This document shows positions 13,100 through 22,401 of a DNA stretch of 64,000 nt, piece by piece. The first letter of the stretch is position 1. Every line of letters starts with the position of its first letter. The position numbers and the translations under genes are program-made. This stretch comes from Protula sp. h YS-2021 (taxonomy: Eukaryota > Annelida > Polychaeta > Sabellida > Serpulidae), in the NCBI GenBank assembly GCA_949752745.1, contig OX457028.1, forward strand, positions 28,854,445-28,918,444, written 5' to 3'. The notes under the pieces were generated by a model that saw only the letters and a list, made by a program, of their open reading frames with translations, did no database searches and was not told where the DNA came from.

Positions 13100-13877
13100 T
13101 AGACCGCACGTTCGTCACCTTGTCTCTTACCTACTGTTGGGTATATCATCCGTTGAAGGCTGGTAGGGGTATGGTGTGAGCCTAGGACAGAGAAAGGGGT
13201 TGCCTGTTGGTTATCCCTTCCCTCTCTTCTAGGCCACATGTTTTCTTTACATAGTCAGAAAGATCGAGTTTGGGACCATCATACGTTATTAGTGTGCATT
13301 TATTTCGTTCTTTCAAATGGGCGTGGTTCAAAGACCCTTTTTTGAAATGATGGGGGGAAAGGAATCAAGTAGATGTAATAGGTGGAACCTTCCCCGGTAG
13401 TCGACTCCTCATATGGGTTAACACAAGAGCCAGTCTTGGTTCAGGGAATTAGTGCCTTCCCAGTTTATGGCTATCGTCAAGTGTGCCATTTCATTAGGGT
13501 GGCCTGACACATAGGGGAGGAGCCTCCTGAGTTGGCTCCACTCATTAGATGTGTACTTTTGTTCGAGCTTAACTTCTAGGCAGAACCCTATTGGTATGGC
13601 TCCACCCAGGTTTTTCTTTTTAACTTCGTTTTCTTTATCTTATCATACTGTGATCTTCCGGCTAATTAAAAGCTGCAGTGTTATTTGATTATGTTTTATT
13701 CACGTTTGACAACTACTTTACAGTTGTAAAAGCGTAGTTCTTTGTTTTAAAAAGTGAAACTTTTCTACACTAGGCATATCCTTCGGTTTTATCCCTACGG
13801 TTTTAAGTCCCGTCTAAGGGTGAACGTAAGTTTTTGCGAAGGAAAACTATCGTTTTATTTCGTAAAACGCTTTTCAA
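13100..13877. other. no gene recognised; probable 3' tail of the decayed DIRS element
   Basis: Lies between the recombinase remnant and the inverted repeats at 13.88 kb. GTAAAAGCGTAGTTC occurs at about 13727 as a direct repeat of the arm at 13880. Confidence 0.4.
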
Positions 13878-14173
13878 GAGTAAAAGCGTAGTTCGCGTTC
13901 TCCACCTTTAGGTCATTCTTGACCTGCCCTCCATTTCAAACCCGTTTAGGGTGTAAGGCTATTACAGAGATTTGAAAAAAAGAGACAAGAATACGGTTCA
14001 CATTTTCAGACTTATCTACTTCCTGTTGTGCCAAATAAGGCCATACTGACACGAATTGTTTACATTGTGAACCTGCATGTGTAGAAAATTTTCATTCATA
14101 ATTTATGCGTAGATTATCGCGAATGAAGGGGAATCTCATCTAAAGGTGGGAAATGCGAACTACGCTTTTACTC
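13878..14173. repeat. 34-bp inverted repeats flanking ~228 bp
   Basis: The left arm, 13878-13911, starts GAGTAAAAGCGTAGTTCGC. The right arm, 14140-14173, is its reverse complement with a few mismatches (ends GAACTACGCTTTTACTC). Inverted repeats of this kind near a DIRS recombinase could be remnants of DIRS terminal or internal complementary regions. That assignment is inference. Confidence 0.65.
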
Positions 14174-14179
14174 GTAAAA

Positions 14180-14959
14180 AACGTTTAACGAAATGAAAGG
14201 ACAGTGAAACATGCTCATGCCTACATTTCTTAGAATAATTTTGCTGTGTGTAGTACACAAACAAGGGCACATTCGGCTAGGGACTTGTTCTTCGGTTGTT
14301 TGTGTTCTAGTTATTGTTATCATATTTATTATCACACCCCTTGGAGTTTGATTGGAGCGGTGTATCTGACGGTATCTCGACAGTTAGCCGGGCGACATTT
14401 AGCCGAGATTGGTATCTACAGCATTTAGTCGAAATTTATAACTGTGTGCATTCCTATTGATCTTTTTTCTCAAATCTTTTTTTTTCTTCAATTATTGTTT
14501 CGATATGATACATAAATTAATATATATTTTTCCACTTTTCTTTTTAAACCAGAAACATCCTGTTATATTTTGAATTGTAAAGGTCTAGTTTTTAAGTATT
14601 TTTTAAAGCAGCAAACATGAAATTTTGAAACATCTTTAAAGATTTTTAAGTGATAACATCTGCAGAGTTCGTTCAAAGTCCATCGATACACAACAAGTTC
14701 ACAGCATTTGCGACTCTCTAAAAAGAAAAGTCCTCTACATGTCTTTTAATGCCAATGATTATCTTATCTTACTTAGCTGCATTATCGTCAGAGTCACAGT
14801 GGCGGACCGCACTTATCTATTACGTCGGAGTTCATTCAAAACCCGTCTACACAAAGTAAGTTCACAGAATTTACTGCTCTGCACAAAAGTAAATCCTTTT
14901 AATGCCAAATGCTGTCTCATCTGTCCTCAGATCAATTGCCTTGGATTCCAGGAAAACGA

Positions 14960-14962
<3 letters not shown>
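14180..14962. other. no gene recognised
   Basis: AT-rich with T tracts; no supported frame. Confidence 0.5.

Positions 14963-15039
<77 letters not shown>
14963..15039. repeat. (TC)n followed by poly(T)
   Basis: About 45 bp of TC dinucleotides run directly into about 32 T residues, a pure polypyrimidine strand. Confidence 0.97.
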
Positions 15040-15040
<1 letters not shown>

Positions 15041-16010
15041 ACCGAACAGACAAAACAACACAGCTAAAATAATTGTTGCTACTAAACGACGCAGACGCCA
15101 AATTCGGCTTAATGTCGAGTTAGCGAGAACTGAAACCGCGATCATAGCATTTTATTTTGATTTCCAGTATGAATACCGACCATAAAAACGTGGCTAATCG
15201 ATCTTTTTGGAACTGGTAGTTTCAAACAAGAGTCAGCAATTCAACCATCTTGAAATTATATTTAATATTAAAAGTTTATGCCAGCTCTAGATTTTCTTAA
15301 AGATTGAAGTTTTAATGGACCCATGTTATATACCCCCAAAAATCGTAAATTTTCACGCCTCTTTAGAAAAAGGAAAAAGAAACCCCGATTCATAGGCCTC
15401 CGACGAACAAAAAAAAATAATATATCAAACACCAAATATAGACAACGTTGCTTCAAACCTATTCGTTTGTAGCAAGGTAACATCTTACCACGTTAAAATA
15501 ATGTGATATGCGGTTTTATGCGTCTTTTTCTGAGGCTTTGATGCGACTGTTGAGAAAATCCATGCAAGCAATCCAAGATTAAACTGTTCTGAAAAACAAG
15601 AATGTCCAGGGACATTGTGACCAACCGAGATCTAGTGAATCTATGAATAAGCTTGTCTGGTTGCCAAAAGTGGTAGTCACATTGTACAAGTTTGTCCAAG
15701 GACAAAGCCCCAGCTTACGAAAAGCGACGACCAAATCCAGCGTGCATGAACAAGGGAATTTCCCTGAAAAATTGGGCTTCAAAAGACGAGATGGCAATGA
15801 GCTAGCTAAATAATTAGTTTAGCAACGGACCCGAACATAGACCGATAAATACATACGAAGTTTTGTTTCCCAGAAAAATAACTTCGAACAACATATCGAA
15901 ATTGTATCCACACACGTGTACTGTTGAATGTAATGTCGGACATACACAATTAGTTCAAGCAGCAGAAACGACCAGAAACGCCGCGTCTAAAACATCATTA
16001 CTTAAGTTTT
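15040..16010. other. no gene recognised
   Basis: No supported coding frame or RNA gene in the stretch before the ~60-bp repeats. Confidence 0.5.
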
Positions 16011-16014
16011 AAAG

Positions 16015-16290
16015 TTCATGCGCGTTTGACTTTTCGGACCAGTGCGCATGTTTATTTAATTTGCATTGATGCGCGATTCTTATTTTAGACCAGGCGCATG
16101 TTTATTTAACTTGCGTCGATGCGCAGTTCGCATTTCGGACCAATGCGCAAGTTTATTTAACTTGCGTTAATAAGCGGTTCACATTTTGGACCAGTGCGCA
16201 TTTTTATTTAATTTGCGTTGATGCACGGTTATTATTTCGGACCACTACGCATGTTTATTTAACTTGCATTGACGCGCGGTATGCATTTGT
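16015..16290. repeat. ~60-bp tandem repeats (left part), target of the Polinton insertion
   Basis: About 4.5 diverged units share GGACCAGTGCGCATGTTTAT, then TTAACTTGCGTTGATGCGCGGTT. The array resumes at 37323 on the other side of the Polinton, so the element landed inside one unit. Confidence 0.85.
16285..16290. repeat. left 6-bp target-site duplication (ATTTGT)
   Basis: ATTTGT immediately precedes the first base of the left inverted repeat and is repeated exactly at 37323-37328. Six-bp duplications are the known signature of Polinton integrases. Confidence 0.95.
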
Positions 16291-16770
16291 AGTAGTGTGA
16301 AAACGGGGGTTCTAAAACAGGAAGTGACGTCATAGTGACGTCACATGGTGTTTTAGAACCCCCACGGGGGTTCTAAAACAGTGACGTCATATTGACGTCA
16401 TATTAACGTCATATTGACGTCATATGGTTATCATATAGTTATCATATGGTTACCATATGGTTACCATATGGATGTCATAATGACGTCACGTGGTGTTTTA
16501 GAAGCCCCATGGGGTTTCTAAAACAGTGACGTCATTATGACGTGATCTAGACGTGTTATGGAGGTGATATGGAGGTGATATAGAGGTGATATGGAGGTGA
16601 TATGAACGTCATATGAACGTCATATGAACTTCATATGAACGTCATATGAACGTCATATGAACGTCATAATGACGTAATATGGAGAGTGGGCGGCCATTCA
16701 AACGGGCGGCCATTCAAACAACCATTCAAACAACCATTCAAACGGGCGGCGATTCAAACAACCATTCAAA
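16291..16770 (+). repeat. left terminal inverted repeat
   Basis: Positions 16291-16703 match the reverse complement of 36910-37322; the one difference I saw is at 16437. Beyond that both ends continue as shuffled modules GGGCGGCCATTCAAAC and AACCATTCAAAC, so the outer edge is a length-variable repeat. The repeat contains a perfect hairpin at 16349-16380, an imperfect one at about 16493-16524, at least seven TGACGTCA palindromes and runs with an ~11-bp period (GATATGGAGGT, then CATATGAACGT). Polinton TIRs are thought to carry the protein-primed replication origins. Confidence 0.95.
16349..16380. repeat. perfect 15-bp-arm hairpin in left TIR
   Basis: TGTTTTAGAACCCCC and its complement GGGGGTTCTAAAACA are separated by only AC. 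The right TIR holds the mirror copy. A half-site (GGGGGTTCTAAAACA) starts 14 bp inside the element end. This may be a binding site or structural signal of the replication origin (inference). Confidence 0.85.
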
Positions 16771-16855
16771 CGGGCAACCATTCAAACGACCAGTCAAACG
16801 GCCAGCCAGACAAAATGACACCCGGACAAAATGGTGCCCGGACAAAATGACACCC

Positions 16856-17151
16856 GAGCACTTGAGCACTCGAGCACTCGAGCACTCGAGCACTCAAGCA
16901 CCCGAGCACTCGAGCACTCGAGCACCCGAGCACTTGAGCACCCGAGCACTCGAGCACTCAAGCACCCGAGCACTCGAGCACTCGAGCACCCGAGCACTTG
17001 AGCACCCGAGCACTCAAGCACCCGAGCACTCGAGCACTCGAGCACCCGAGCACTTGAGCACTCGAGCACTCGAGCACTCAAGCACCCGAGCACTCGAGCA
17101 CTCGAGCACTCGAGCACTTGAGCACTCAAGCACTTGAGCACTTGAGCACCC
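16856..17151 (+). repeat. 8-bp minisatellite (GCACTCGA), about 36 copies
   Basis: Units are GCAC plus one of four endings: TCGA, TTGA, TCAA or CCGA. The order is not random: a block TCAA-CCGA-TCGA-TCGA-CCGA-TTGA recurs. TTGA and TCAA are the two single-deamination products of the CpG in TCGA. Open frames across it encode STRALEH-type repeats on all frames and are not considered genes. Confidence 0.95.
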
Positions 17152-17269
17152 GGACAGCAAAGGGTTCATAGAGACATGGTTAGAGCTGGCCTGCTGTGTA
17201 TTTTGACCCATCAATGACGTCACACAGAGCGACTCAAGCTTGCAACCAACTGATGGATAGGCAATCCGG

Positions 17270-17520
17270 GGCCAGCCGTACAGTAGGTCGACAGGCCCCC
17301 CGGGGCCTGCCACCACCAGCTTGGCAAGCCCCCCGGGGCCTGCCAAACATCAGGTTGGTAGCCCCCCCCCCCCCGGCTCACCAACCCATGAGCCCCCCCC
17401 CCCCCGGCCCAGCAATCTTTCAGCATACACTGTATCTATATGGGTGAGCTAGTCGACAGACCGCCCCCCCCGGCTCACCGGCCCATGAGCCCCCCCCCCC
17501 CCCCCCGGCTCACTGGCCCA
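17270..17520. repeat. C-tract and GC-palindrome block
   Basis: Palindromic AGGCCCCCCGGGGCCT-like motifs (twice) are followed by four long C runs, each set in a CGGCTCACC...CCCATGAGC context. The C runs resemble those at 21103-21195 and, on the opposite strand, the G runs at 35963-36091. G-quadruplex or i-motif formation is possible. Confidence 0.8.
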
Positions 17521-17552
17521 TGAGCCCTTTTCTCGCTCTCTAACCAAGCAAA

Positions 17553-18272
17553 TGAGCACTCTTTTTCCTTAAGGAAGAGAGGTGTCTCCATGCATTGCGA
17601 CCATATACAAGCAACAATCCTTTCTTTAAAGCTTTCTCACTATTCTAACACCTATGACAACCAAACCAACGGACACCCAGACACACGGACACCCAGACAC
17701 GGACACCCAGACACACGAACACCCATACAGTCCTTTTTTTTTTTTTTTTTTTTTAGTTTTTATCCCTCTTCACCCACATCAAACCAAACCACGGAAACAA
17801 GTGTTTTTAGGGCTTTTCCCGTTCTCCCAGCGCACACACACCATCACTAATGGATTGTCGTGGCAGCAATTAGTAAATGAGCACTCTTTTCCTTAAGGGA
17901 TGCTGTGTTTTAACCACAGAGAGGTCTCCATGCATTGTGGCCGTATACAAGCAACAATCCTTTCTTTAAAGCTTTCTCACTATTCTAACACCTATGACAA
18001 CCAAACCAACGGACACCCAGACACACGGACACCCAGACACGGACACCCAGACACACGGACACCCAGACAGTCCTTTTTTTTGTTTTTTTTTTTAGTTTTT
18101 ATCCCTCTTCACCCACATCAAACCAAACCACGGAAACAAGTGTTTTTTAGGGCTTTTACCGTTCTTCCAGCACACACACGTTCACTAATGGATTGCCGTA
18201 GCAGCAATTAAAAATGAGCACTCTTTTTCCTTAAGGGGGAGAACTCTCCATGCATTGCGGCTACGAAAACCG

Positions 18273-18370
<98 letters not shown>

Positions 18371-19420
18371 CACACATAGACACACATACATATGTTTTTT
18401 TTTATTTTTATCCCTCTCTCTCTCCACACACACCAAATCACGGCAGCAACTGTTTTTCGGTGTTTTCTCACTCTCTAACCAAGCCATTGCAGCAACAATT
18501 AGTAAATGAGCACTCTTTTCCTTAAGGGATGCTGTGTTTTAACCACAGAGAGGTCTCCATGCATTGTGACCATATACAAGCAACAATCCTTTCTTTAAAG
18601 CTTTCTCACTCTTTTAACACCTATGACAACCAAACCAACGGACACCCAGACACACGGACACCCAGACACGGACACCCAGACACACGGACACCCATACAAT
18701 CCTTTTTTTTTGTTTTTTTTTTGTTTTCATCCCTCTTCACCCACATCAAACCAAACCACGGAAACAAGTGTTTTTTAGGGCTTTTACCGTTCTCCAAGCA
18801 CACACACCATCACTAATGGATTGCCGTGGCAGCAATTAAAAATGAGCACTCTTTTTCCTTAAGGAAGAGAGGTGTCTCCATGCATTGTGGCCATATACAA
18901 GCAACAATCCTTTCTTTAAAGCTTTCTCACTCTTTTAACACCTATGACAACCAAACCAACGGACACCCAGACACACGGACACCCAGACACGGACACCCAG
19001 ACACACGGACACCCATACAATCCTTTTTTGTTGTTTTTTTTTTAGTTTTCATCCCTCTTCACCCACATCAAACCAAACCACGGAAACAAGTGTTTTTTAG
19101 GGCTTTTACCGTTCTCCAAGCACACACACCATCACTAATGGATTGCCGTGGCAGCAATTAAAAATGAGCACTCTTTTTCCTTAAGGAAGAGAGGTGTCTC
19201 CATGCATTGTGGCCATATACAAGCAACAATCCTTTCTTTAAAGCTTTCTCACTATTCTAACACCTATGACAACCAAACCAACGGACGCCCAGACACACGG
19301 ACACCCAGACACGGACACCCAGACACACGGACACCCAGACAGTCGGGGTTTTTTTTGTTTTTTTTTATCCCTCTCTCTCTCTACACATATAGCAATAGCC
19401 ACAACTGATTCAGCGTTATA
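17553..19420 (+). repeat. six ~320-bp tandem repeats in the left arm
   Basis: Units start at GAGCACTCTTT near 17553, 17879, 18215, 18508, 18844 and 19166. Each holds TCCTTAAGG, TCTCCATGCATTG, CAATCCTTTCTTTAAAGC and, except the third, a minisatellite of GGACACCCAGACAC(AC) followed by a T tract. The third unit has a (CA)n instead. Five units keep the same ~50-codon frame starting at ATGCATTG (MHC then IQATILSLKLSH), but the copies are so similar in DNA that this does not prove coding. Confidence 0.92.
18274..18366. repeat. (CA)n microsatellite
   Basis: About 46 CA dinucleotides, replacing the GGACACCCAGACAC minisatellite in the third 320-bp unit. Confidence 0.97.
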
Positions 19421-19775
19421 TTTCTCAAGCCTGGGTATTTTTTTTTTTAAACCCAGACAGTGGCTTATTTCTCTCTCTCTCTCTTCACACACATAACACA
19501 GCAAACGGTCAGACAGACAGATTTAGCGTTCGATTTCTCAAGCCTGGATATTTTTAACCCAGACAGCAAATTCTTTTTGCTTTCTCAAACGGTCAGACGG
19601 ACAGATTTAGCGTTTCATTTCTCATGCCAGGGTATTTTTAACCCAGACAGCAATTTGTTTTGCTTTCTCAGACGGGCAGACGGACAGATTTAGCGTTTCA
19701 TTTCTCATGCTAGGGTATTTTTAACCCAGGCAGCAATTTGTTTAGCTTTTTCAGACGGTCAGACGGACAGATGGA
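19400..19775 (+). repeat. ~85-bp tandem repeats
   Basis: About four units share GGTCAGACGGACAGATTTAGCG, TTTCTCATGC and GGGTATTTTTAACCCAGACAGC. They form the last segment of the gene-free left arm of the Polinton. Confidence 0.85.
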
Positions 19776-19855
19776 GCTATAAATCAATGATTTATAGTCC
19801 TCTTTTTTTTTTAGCATTTCCCACACTCTCATTCATACTAAGATTGTCTGATGAA

Positions 19856-19867
19856 GCGTTTCATTTC
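19856..19867 (-). promoter_or_regulatory. conserved downstream element of the histone-type 3' end (left gene)
   Basis: On the minus strand this reads GAAATGAAACGC and lies 12 nt after the stem-loop. The same element with one extra A lies at the same 12-nt spacing at 35465-35477. It is placed like a histone downstream element, the U7 snRNA binding site. Function inferred. Confidence 0.5.
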
Positions 19868-19879
19868 GTAATAATGGGA

Positions 19880-19899
19880 GGGCCGCTAAAAAGCAGCCC
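19880..19899 (-). terminator. histone-like 3' stem-loop (imperfect) after the left zinc-finger gene
   Basis: On the minus strand GGGCTGCT and AGCGGCCC pair (one G-U) around a TTTT loop, 62 nt after the stop codon. The stem is longer than and not identical to the histone consensus, but the conserved downstream element follows at the same distance as in the right-hand gene. Confidence 0.45.
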
Positions 19900-19961
19900 T
19901 GGAGGGATTTCCGTAGTCTGGTCCTAGTCACTGCCTCTTGTCATCAGTTCTCCTGCCGCTG

Positions 19962-20885
19962 TCACTGCCTCCCACCATCGGTTCTCCTGTCGCCGCCACT
20001 GGCGCCGCCGCTGACGCCACCGCTGGCACCGCTGCCGCCACCAACCTCGCCACAGCCACACTTCCGCTTATGTGCCGCAACCGCGGCCCTGCTCGAGGTG
20101 AATCCTTTGCCCTGGACACTACAAAAATAATATTGGGACTTCAAAGCCTCCGGGCATTGCTGCTCATGCAATCTCATTGAATATTCTACCGGAAAGCCAA
20201 AATGGCAGAATTCACAATATTTAACATTATCCAAAGTGCCCAAGATTTGCATGACCTCCTGGAAATCTGACTCTTTTCTAGAGACATTCTCCAGTTTCAC
20301 CTGAGCAGGTTCGTTGTTGCGGTCAGTGTTTGAAGGTGACTGTATGAAGCTGACTGTATCCGAAATACTGGCGACAGCGATTGTAAGCTCATCGTCAGGA
20401 GCTGGTGGCGGACTGTCCGGTCTTGTAACGGTTGCGCTTGGTGCCGCCAGCACCTTCCGGACAGTCACATCAGCTTCCTTTTGATTCACTTTCAACGGGG
20501 TCGTCATCGTTGACGCAGCGACTTTGACAGGAGTTGCTCTGGCAGGAGGAGTCTCTGTCATCGTTGCTGCGATCACTCTGGCTGGAGGAGTCTCTGTCAT
20601 CGTTGCCGCGGTCACTCTGGTCACTCTGGTCACTTTGGTCACTTCCTGGCAGGGCGACGGGTCCCTGGGCGGCGAACGATGGCGTAGTCGCTTATGGCTC
20701 TCCTCCGCCGCCCTGCCAAACAGGTTGAACCGTTCCTCCGGTCTGTTCGCAAGGAAATTTCTCCACTTTCGAAACAGAAAAGTTTGATATTCAATGTAAA
20801 TCTCCTCCCAGAAGTTGATATCCTTCGGTGATAGGAAGTAGCGGCCCCGAAGCTCATCCGAAAAAAACTCGTCCTTATACAACAT
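19962..20885 (-). CDS. accessory zinc-finger protein of the Polinton left arm, 307 aa
   Basis: Unknown function. From the ATG at 20885 the protein starts MLYKDEFFSDELRGRYFLS, a compact N-terminal module rich in aromatic and charged residues. A Thr/Pro/Ala-rich middle follows with repeated TAATMTETPPAR, then two zinc-finger-like motifs in the last third: CEFCHFGF...H-x3-C (C-x2-C-x12-H-x3-C) and a weaker C...H-x3-C. The tail is Gly/Ser-rich. The finger type matches those in this element's DNA polymerase, so nucleic-acid binding is plausible. Just upstream (about 20886-21050) lies a second, tandem copy of the first ~50 codons and 5' leader. It has one T fewer in its T run (6 instead of 7) and is therefore out of frame from its own ATG. 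I chose the inner ATG for this reason; the outer copy is open only from a TTG at 21032. The gene is divergent from the CARD-like gene at 21283. Confidence 0.75.
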   Translation of the reverse strand: MLYKDEFFSDELRGRYFLSPKDINFWEEIYIEYQTFLFRKWRNFLANRPEERFNLFGRAAEESHKRLRHRSPPRDPSPCQEVTKVTRVTRVTAATMTETPPARVIAATMTETPPARATPVKVAASTMTTPLKVNQKEADVTVRKVLAAPSATVTRPDSPPPAPDDELTIAVASISDTVSFIQSPSNTDRNNEPAQVKLENVSRKESDFQEVMQILGTLDNVKYCEFCHFGFPVEYSMRLHEQQCPEALKSQYYFCSVQGKGFTSSRAAVAAHKRKCGCGEVGGGSGASGGVSGGASGGDRRTDGGRQ

Positions 20886-21050
20886 GGTTGAATTTCGATG
20901 TGCTCGCTTCCGAAACAGAAAAATTTGATATTCTATAAATATCTCCTCCCAGAAGTTGACATCCCTCGCTGATAGAAAGTAGCGACCTCGAAGCTCATCC
21001 GAAAAAACTCGTCCTTGTACTGCATGATTCAATTTCGATGTGTTCGCTTC
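20886..21050 (-). pseudogene. tandem duplicate of the 5' end of the left zinc-finger gene, frameshifted
   Basis: Shares CTCCTCCCAGAAGTTGA, AGTAGCG and CGAAGCTCATCCGAAAAA with the real 5' end (20760-20905), including leader sequence. The start-proximal T run is one base shorter, which breaks the frame from the ATG at 21025. Confidence 0.7.
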
Positions 21051-21102
21051 AAAGGTTCAAAGCAGACTGACTGCACACAGACTGCAAAGCAAACTGATCG
21101 AC

Positions 21103-21195
21103 CCCCCCCCCCCTCCCCAGAGGCAGAAGCAGACGGTATATAGTAGGGACCCCCCCGGCCCAGCTACCTAGTGAGCCCCCCCCCCTCCCGGCTAC
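21103..21195. promoter_or_regulatory. divergent promoter with C tracts (left gene pair)
   Basis: C runs of 7-13 bases flank a TATATAG near 21137-21143 that could serve the leftward gene. Another TATA box (21232-21240) serves the rightward gene. The layout mirrors the G-tract divergent promoter at 35921-36120. Confidence 0.55.
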
Positions 21196-21231
21196 TTTTT
21201 ACGCCGCTGGCTCACGGCTCACCGTCAGTAG

Positions 21232-21240
21232 TATAAAAAG
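21232..21240 (+). promoter_or_regulatory. TATA box of the CARD-like gene
   Basis: TATAAAAAG lies 51 nt before the ATG at 21283, consistent with a short leader. TATA boxes of the form TATAAAAGG recur before several genes in this element. Confidence 0.75.
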
Positions 21241-21282
21241 GTCGGGTCGACACCACTCTAATCATTGTATTGCCAAACCATC

Positions 21283-22347
21283 ATGGAGACGTCTCGAAAC
21301 GCAACAACGGCTAGCAACATGGAAATTGATAGCCTGTTCAGCAATGAAACAATGGCTTTTACAGATGCAGTTTTAACTGCAGAGGAGACTGCTGCCTTCC
21401 TAAGTACACTAAAAGAAGCTGAAAAAGCCTTGGAGGAAGCATTAGGGGCTCCGTCAGCCGTGTCTACAGTACAGCAAACTAGGCCTGAAGAAGTACAGCC
21501 AGTACAGCAAGCAATGCCCGATCCCGAGGGATCTGACTACCCGTTCTGGGTTGCCAATGCGCTTGTAAATGGTAGCGCCAAACCACTTAGTACAAAGTTA
21601 CAGGCTCATCTAGAGCATCTTGAGGAGGAAGAAGTGGTCATGTCAAGCGATGACGACGGTGACGACGACGATGACGACAATGGCGACAATGACGACAATG
21701 ACGACAGCGACGACGATGAAAAGCAGCTCAAATCTAAATTCGAATTGAGCAAAAGTATTCCTGTTACTGAAGAAGACGTCACGCTGTTGAAACGGAACTT
21801 TCAAGCAGTGATTCCTCTGATAGATTGTAACATTTTATGGTGCTTATGTGAAGAAGGCTTTTTCGACCAACACACATACATATACCTAACGGAAGAAGTG
21901 AACACTGTCATTCAGCTTATCTACATGCTAGAAGGAAACATAGAGCATGTTCCCGCGTCAGAGCCACAGTTCTCCGAAGCCATGACCCGACGTTTCGTTC
22001 AACTTATTAGAAGTCTTCATGAGGAACTTTTTAAGACATTATGTCTACCGGCGCCAAAGTGTGTTGATGAGGATCGCGATTCCAAATATGCAAAGGTCAT
22101 GCTACATGGCTTCAAGTACCTTGAAGAACGTATTAAGGTGTACGAGATGATGGCCTACCTCTATGAAAAAGGATATTTCACCATGTCAATGCTCTTCCAA
22201 TGGATAATTGGAAGTCGCAAACGAGGAGATTTTTTAGTGATCGTCATGAGACAATCTCTAACAGACGGTTTACCAACAGCCTTTCTGGATGGTTTCAACG
22301 AGATCACTCCGCGATTTAGCAAACATCTCATGAAAACATACATGTAA
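21283..22347 (+). CDS. tandem CARD-like (death-fold) accessory protein, 354 aa
   Basis: The ATG at 21283 follows the TATA box by a usual distance; the open frame extends a few codons upstream only through a TTG. The N-terminus (26-55) is helical (EETAAFLSTLKEAEKALEEAL). Residues 123-146 are an almost pure Asp/Asn/Gly acidic run. Residues about 162-250 and 272-350 each look like a six-helix death-fold domain. The second fits the CARD pattern well: LEERIKVYEMMAYLYEKGYF, a turn, RKRGDFLVIVMRQ, then AFLDGFNEI. CARDs mediate homotypic binding in apoptosis and inflammasome signalling, so interaction with host signalling proteins is a reasonable guess for a virus-like element. The domain call comes from residue patterns only; a structure prediction with fold search would settle it. 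No caspase or kinase domain is present. Confidence 0.6.
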   Translation: METSRNATTASNMEIDSLFSNETMAFTDAVLTAEETAAFLSTLKEAEKALEEALGAPSAVSTVQQTRPEEVQPVQQAMPDPEGSDYPFWVANALVNGSAKPLSTKLQAHLEHLEEEEVVMSSDDDGDDDDDDNGDNDDNDDSDDDEKQLKSKFELSKSIPVTEEDVTLLKRNFQAVIPLIDCNILWCLCEEGFFDQHTYIYLTEEVNTVIQLIYMLEGNIEHVPASEPQFSEAMTRRFVQLIRSLHEELFKTLCLPAPKCVDEDRDSKYAKVMLHGFKYLEERIKVYEMMAYLYEKGYFTMSMLFQWIIGSRKRGDFLVIVMRQSLTDGLPTAFLDGFNEITPRFSKHLMKTYM

Positions 22348-22353
22348 TGTCCA

Positions 22354-22362
22354 TATAAAAGG
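22354..22362 (+). promoter_or_regulatory. TATA box before the 22402 gene
   Basis: TATAAAAGG lies 7 nt after the stop of the preceding gene and 40 nt before the ATG at 22402, so this gene has its own promoter. Confidence 0.75.
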
Positions 22363-22401
22363 AGTGAGGTGTCAAGTGCAGTCATCATTCGACGCGCAGC
22401 C

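Noticed and set aside
16679..17141. Open frames on both strands across the 8-bp minisatellite (EHSSTRALEH-type repeats)
   Set aside because: An 8-bp repeat is open in several frames by chance. There is no start context or family, and the DNA pattern explains the frames.
18185..18509. Cys/Val and Thr/His repeat frames across the (CA)n tract
   Set aside because: Products of a dinucleotide microsatellite.
21265..21282. Earlier start of the CARD-like gene
   Set aside because: The extension begins with TTG, not ATG; the ATG at 21283 has the right distance from the TATA box.
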